Assembly (NCBI RefSeq): GCF_000499845.2
Contig: NC_023749.2
Location: 9,654,013-9,718,012, forward strand
Length of the DNA stretch: 64,000 bases
Direction: 5' to 3'
Origin: Phaseolus vulgaris
Lineage: Eukaryota > Streptophyta > Magnoliopsida > Fabales > Fabaceae
Shown here: one piece after another, positions 59,486-64,000 of the stretch
Numbering within the stretch: the first letter of the stretch is position 1
Layout of the letters: each line of letters opens with the position of its first letter
Position numbers and translations under genes: made by a program
The notes under the pieces: model-generated
What the model saw: only the letters and a program-made list of their open reading frames with translations
Told to the model about the DNA's origin: nothing
Database searches by the model: none

Positions 59486-62400
59486 ATGGCGATATTCTAC
59501 GCCTTGGTGGCCAGAGGCACCGTAGTGCTGGCGGAGTTCAGCGCCGTCACCGGCAACACCGGCGCTGTCGCCCGCCGCATCATCGAGAAGCTTCCGGCGG
59601 AGTCCGACTCCAGGCTCTGTTTCTCTCAGGATCGCTACATCTTTCACATTCTCCGATCCGACGGCATCACCTATGTCTGTATGGCCAACGACACCTTCGG
59701 AAGTGAGTTCTTCTTAATTGTAGTCTTACTTCCATCGTTGTACGATCCGATTCACTTTCAGTTAGAACGTAGGATCTATTTAAGAGACGCGGCGGGTGTT
59801 AGATGCTAGTTTGAACTCTTTATGAGTGAGATGCGTTGTTTTGCTTGGACGAAAATTTCCGCATGACCTGTTTTTTAAAGCCAAAGAAAGCAGAAGTGAA
59901 ATTGAGAACGTGTGTAAGAGAGAAGGAAGAAGTCAAAAACCCTAGGGTTTGACTGAAGAGGAAATAGGCAGGGTTGGCCTTGATATCTTTAATTGTATAT
60001 AATTGTTCTTTAGAACAGGGAGTGTTTGGATTTCACTGCTTTTGTGTATAAAAATATTGTGAAATTATTAATAATCACCAGCTTTGGTCTAGTAAATTGA
60101 ACAACGATGTGATTGAAGTCTGCAAGCTTGTTTTTCTTTGTCAGTTCTTCATTGACTTGGAAATTCAATTGTTTTGCTGATTGTCTTTGTTGAGAGGTGT
60201 CTGTAGCTTCTTCTGAATATTGAGGATTGACATCCTCTTAGTATGAGTTCCCCTGTTGTTCAAGATTTCCTGATATTGACATGGTAGTGACGTGACGGTT
60301 GACAACTAACAATACTACACATTTAATGCCTCTGAAAGACGCTTTGTAACTATAGGATTTAGGAACCATGTGAATTTTTGAATGTGATTCAAAACAGACC
60401 ATCTAATCCCTACTTTGAGCAACCCTATGACGTCCAATATCTTACCACCTGGACATGATTTAAACTGTTTTTTATGGCTAAGCGACTGAAGAAGGAAATT
60501 GAAGAAAATGAGTGAGATTGCATAACTTTAGCTTGTTAGATTAGGGGAGGTCCTGTTGCGGGATAGTCATACACACTAATAATGAACTCCAAAAGAGTGT
60601 AGATTCAACCTCAGGCCATGTGCCATGCCATCTCACACGAACAAGTCTTTTACTGCAGCAAATGAACTTTTTCAAAAACCAAGGGCTACCCTCTGTGTTA
60701 AGTTTCACAGTTTATGTCTTTTTTAGCTTCCTACTGCTTGAAAATTCCTAATTTGTATGTACTAATGCGCTCTTAGATCACTAAGAAAATTAAGGCTTTG
60801 ATAATAGTGCTTCTATGGCAATCCTGGTAGGGTCTGTTTTGTAAGTGTTAATAATGGGATATCATCCTCAATGCTTTATTACATTTAACAGTACTCTGTG
60901 TTTTATTGTAATTGAATTAACCACTAGTCTTTCTGCATGAAAAACCTTCCTGCCAATGCCTAAAAGGATAGAGTTAATGTTATCTCATAAAGGAAGAGGG
61001 GAGGGGTAGGGTTAAATTAGGACCCTTTTAACTACAGATAACATTATTCTTTAGTGCTATATTTACTTTTGAACCAGAAGACGTTCTCAACTATTCTCCT
61101 CTCCTTATCAACTAAGTCCAGATTGTCAGATTTGTTCCAACCAAGGAATTGATCAATGATTTCTAAATCTATTGGCAAGAAGTAATCATATGCTTATAGT
61201 TGATAGAAAAACATGGATATAATCTTTTTAAATGCATGTTTGATAATTGGTATAGACTATTTTTGGGAAAATCGTCACTTCTTTTTGAAAGCTGTCATGA
61301 AGCTGACAAAAATTAAGTGATTATTCCTCCCAAAAGATGCTGAATCAACCACACACTTAAACCTTTCAGCCTACAATTGATAAATTTACACCTCTATTTG
61401 AGGCTCCAAATATCTAGAAACGTTTGAGAGAAAATAGATTTTGGTAGTGTTTTTCAAATTTCACCACAGACATAGTTCCTTAATTTAATCATTACTAGTC
61501 AAAGTTGTCGATTTCTTTTTATTTTCAAAACCATTAAATGTAAACACTGACTTAGAGGATTAGTATATAATCTGTGTCAACAATAACTATCACTCAATAT
61601 TAACCAAACCGTAGTCCAAGTTCTACAGTACTGTTTTAGTCTACATCTTTGTTTTCACGTGCTTACTATGATATGACTCATTTTCTCTGTCTCCAGGGAG
61701 AATTCCTTTCTCATACTTGGAAGATATCCAAATGAGGTTTATGAAGAACTACAGTAGAGTTGCCAATTATGCACCAGCTTATGCTATGAATGATGAGTTT
61801 TCAAGGGTTTTGCATCAGCAAATGGAATTTTTTTCTAGTAATCAGAGTGCCGATACCCTCAATCGTGTGAGGGGGGAAGTTGGTGAGGCAAGTACATTAC
61901 AAAGAAAACTTTATCCCTCCCTATTTTTGTCTTTCTCCTTTATCCTCTCTTTTTTATTTATCTAGCACCGTAAGAAGGGAGAAATAAAGTTTTAGAATGT
62001 CATAGGGGAAGTTGTACTCAGTTTTATATGCATGCATCCATAACTTTGTTCATAATTTTCACTTTTTCCTAGCTATGGAATGTAAGTGACAGATAGTTTT
62101 ATCCAACATATAATCTGGTTATCTAATAAGTTAACACCCAGGTTTTTGATTCAACAAAGAATAAACTCCATGATGATTTATTACATTTAGGATTTATATT
62201 TATAGAAAGTTGGTAAGCCAAGCAGAGTGGTATATACCTCTTGACTTGGAATGCTCTAGTTCCTTTATAAGGTTCTTAAGGAGTGACAGGCTAAATTGCT
62301 TATTGGAGAAGTTATCTACCTTTTTTCCTGGAAATTGTAGTGTATTGATTGATTTACAAGTATGTTTCTGAAGAGCATTTGGATTTCAGGATGTATAGAT

Positions 62401-62928
62401 GCTGTAATGTTATTTATTCTATTGATGTTTAACATTATGTGTCTTTGTATGTTCAAGTCCCTTTACTTAGTTTCTCATAGTTGGTGACATTAGAACTTTC
62501 AATCAATATTACAGATACGCACTATCATGGTGGACAATATTGAAAAAATATTGGAGAGAGGTGACCGGATTGAGCTTCTTGTGGATAAGACAGCAACCAT
62601 GCAAGACAGTGCATTTCACTTTAGGAAACAGTCGAAGCGCCTTCGAAGAGCTCTTTGGATGAAAAATTTTAAACTACTGTGAGTAAAATTTCTTTCATAT
62701 GTTTAATGCACACACACACACAAGAAACTACAATTTGGAAAGTATACATTTGTATCTGGGTGGGATACCAAAAGTTATTTGGATTTAAAAGTAATGGGGC
62801 TGAGTTTCTTGACTGTATGGTTTTTTATCTTTGACAGGGCCTTATTGACATGCTTAATTGTTGTTGTTCTTTATTTAATAATCGCTGCTTGTTGTGGAGG
62901 CATCTCTCTACCGTCCTGCAGATCCTAA
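59486..62928 (+). CDS. Longin R-SNARE, VAMP71 group (VAMP711-714-like), 4 exons
   Basis: Exons 59486-59702, 61697-61887, 62515-62678 and 62838-62928 give 220 residues, the normal family length. Introns 1 and 3 are GT-AG. Intron 2 starts GCAAGT directly after the codon for Glu136, a GC-AG intron; the nearby GT would shift the frame. The protein has an N-terminal longin domain (about 1-110: MAIFYALVARGTVVLAEFSA, YIFHILRSDGITYVCMANDT, IPFSYLEDIQMRFMKNY), an R-SNARE motif (about 126-186) with zero-layer Arg151 in ILERGDRIELLVDK, a basic stretch (RKQSKRLRRALWMKN) and one C-terminal membrane anchor (about 191-209), then a short CGGISLPSCRS tail. VAMP71 proteins act in fusion at the vacuole/late endosome, with links to stomatal and salt responses. 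The frame is clean. Confidence 0.95.
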
Positions 62929-63466
62929 TTGTCACCCTGTCAGGTTATTTATTTTCTGAGCTCTGCAACCATTATGGTCGTTCCTGTCAATATGTACATT
63001 GGAGGACATTTTAGTATTCCAGAGTCAAATTACGAGCTGAAAGGATAAATTTGATAAAGGATTCACAAACTGTTACATCTATTTTCCTTTTTATGTCTTT
63101 CTTGGTTCTGTATTATAGAAGTTCATGCTACGGGCCTGATAAGGTTATCTATGATTATGGACCATCCTTCTGTAAATGTGGATTTTCTATTGTATTTCAT
63201 AATCTAAGTTCATATTTTTTAAGCATTAAATTTGAGTTGAGAATGATTATTTCCCTCATTTAGTTGTGGACGGTTATAGATTTTGACTGCATAATGCTGA
63301 TTTTATATCGTAAGGTAATCCATTGCCAAAAAGACACATACACAAACTTATTGATGACGAATGTTGATAAAAGAAATTAAAGCTACTGGAAAGTAATAAA
63401 TTATAGTTGGGAGTAGCAGTTTTAAGTTTCAAAATAGGCAACAAACTAAAGTATCTGGTGTGATAC
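62929..63466. other. 3' flank of the VAMP gene
   Basis: Presumed 3' UTR and spacer. The 70-codon frame at 63051 shows no motif. Confidence 0.45.
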
Positions 63467-63778
63467 TTGGTCGATAAGGTACAGGAATTTGTTCGGCCAG
63501 ATTATCAAGAATATTTGTCAAATCATGCACTTGTTTTGAGTGCTTTTTTATTTTCTATAGGTATCTATAGATTGATCACGAGCCGAAATATGGTTAGAGC
63601 CCTTATGTATCTTGAACTTTTACTGAATGCAGTGAATATAAATCTTGTAACCTCTTCTGATTTTTTAATAGGCGGCAGTTTAAAGGAAATATTTTTTCAA
63701 TTTTTGTTATAGCTGTTGCAGCCGCCGAAGCAGCTTTCGGACCGGCTATTGTTTAAAATCAACCCGTATCAATAAATG
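63467..63778 (+). pseudogene. ndhE: Nuclear plastid DNA fragment: ndhE
   Basis: From about 63519 the translation reads as subunit NdhE (4L) of the chloroplast NAD(P)H dehydrogenase complex: [40 protein letters not shown]. It then shifts to [14 protein letters not shown] and a terminal block close to STRINQ (63759-63776). Several substitutions (for example YLE for CLE), the frameshift near 63700 and the altered start show a decayed transfer. The mitochondrial nad4L paralogue fits worse. In the plastid the protein is a membrane subunit of the photosynthetic NDH complex; here it is not functional. Flanking plastid sequence (psaC, ndhG) was not seen. Confidence 0.87.
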
Positions 63779-64000
63779 GTATTATGTACAATGCACTGCA
63801 TTTTGACTAGGCTCCTGCAGGACAAAACTACAACATAAATGATTGATGGTGTGGCAAAATTGAGTTAGATTTACAAATGTGTGGCAAATCGAGCATCGGA
63901 TAATTCTGTGCGATGATTTGGATGAGTTGAAAAGATGTGCAATTTTTGGTGCCAAGGGCTTTGTTAGGACTTTACCTTTTGAAGTACTATAAACCAATAT
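63779..64000. other. Spacer to window end
   Basis: No gene recognised. Confidence 0.4.

Noticed and set aside
59423..59647. - strand ORF opposite VAMP exon 1
   Set aside because: GC-rich shadow of the conserved longin coding sequence.
63467..63712. Mitochondrial nad4L origin for the 63.5-kb fragment
   Set aside because: The [13 protein letters not shown] and [11 protein letters not shown] blocks and the STRIN-type end match plastid ndhE far better.

Overview
The window is nuclear DNA from a flowering plant. Three spliced plant genes, plant-type LTR retrotransposons, L1-type LINE remnants and a nuclear copy of a plastid gene all point this way. Repeat style (Tat/Ogre-like gypsy elements, Sireviruses, LTRs carrying CTCGCTCAAGCGAG-type and ACAATCGGTTGT-type motifs, very AT-rich spacers) suggests a legume, probably Phaseoleae. 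That is inference and no species can be fixed from sequence alone.

Only three loci look like functional host genes, all on the + strand. (1) About 14.6-15.8 kb: a two-exon secreted Pollen Ole e 1/extensin-like protein of 166 aa. (2) About 52.4-53.3 kb: a three-exon NAC-domain transcription factor of the short ANAC090/061/036-like group. (3) About 59.5-62.9 kb: a four-exon longin-type R-SNARE (VAMP71 group, 220 aa), whose second intron uses a GC-AG donor. Just downstream, at 63.5-63.8 kb, lies a decayed piece of plastid ndhE.

The remainder is mobile-element debris and AT-rich spacer. A LINE ORF1 fragment opens the window and a LINE ORF2 tail lies at 10.4-12.1 kb. Decayed Ty1/copia coding pieces lie at 7.7-8.9 kb and 56 kb. 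A diverged satellite-like array with a period near 85 bp occupies 20.8-22.0 kb.

The complex region is 24.9-40.7 kb, a nest of retrotransposons. The 3' end of a +-strand Tat-type gypsy element (aORF, PPT and LTR, 26.66-29.93 kb) carries an antisense ORF. That ORF is cut by an Athila-like LTR (25461-26658), and its apparent small intron holds a Sirevirus solo LTR with a perfect 5-bp target duplication. Directly beside it sits a second Tat-type element on the - strand (30175-40690) with two recognisable LTRs, gag, protease, RT and two RNase H domains but no integrase. It has swallowed the 3' half of a Sirevirus (31095 to about 35635). Both Tat copies keep a promoter-like leader for the antisense ORF right next to the 3' LTR. 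No gene in the mobile part appears intact.
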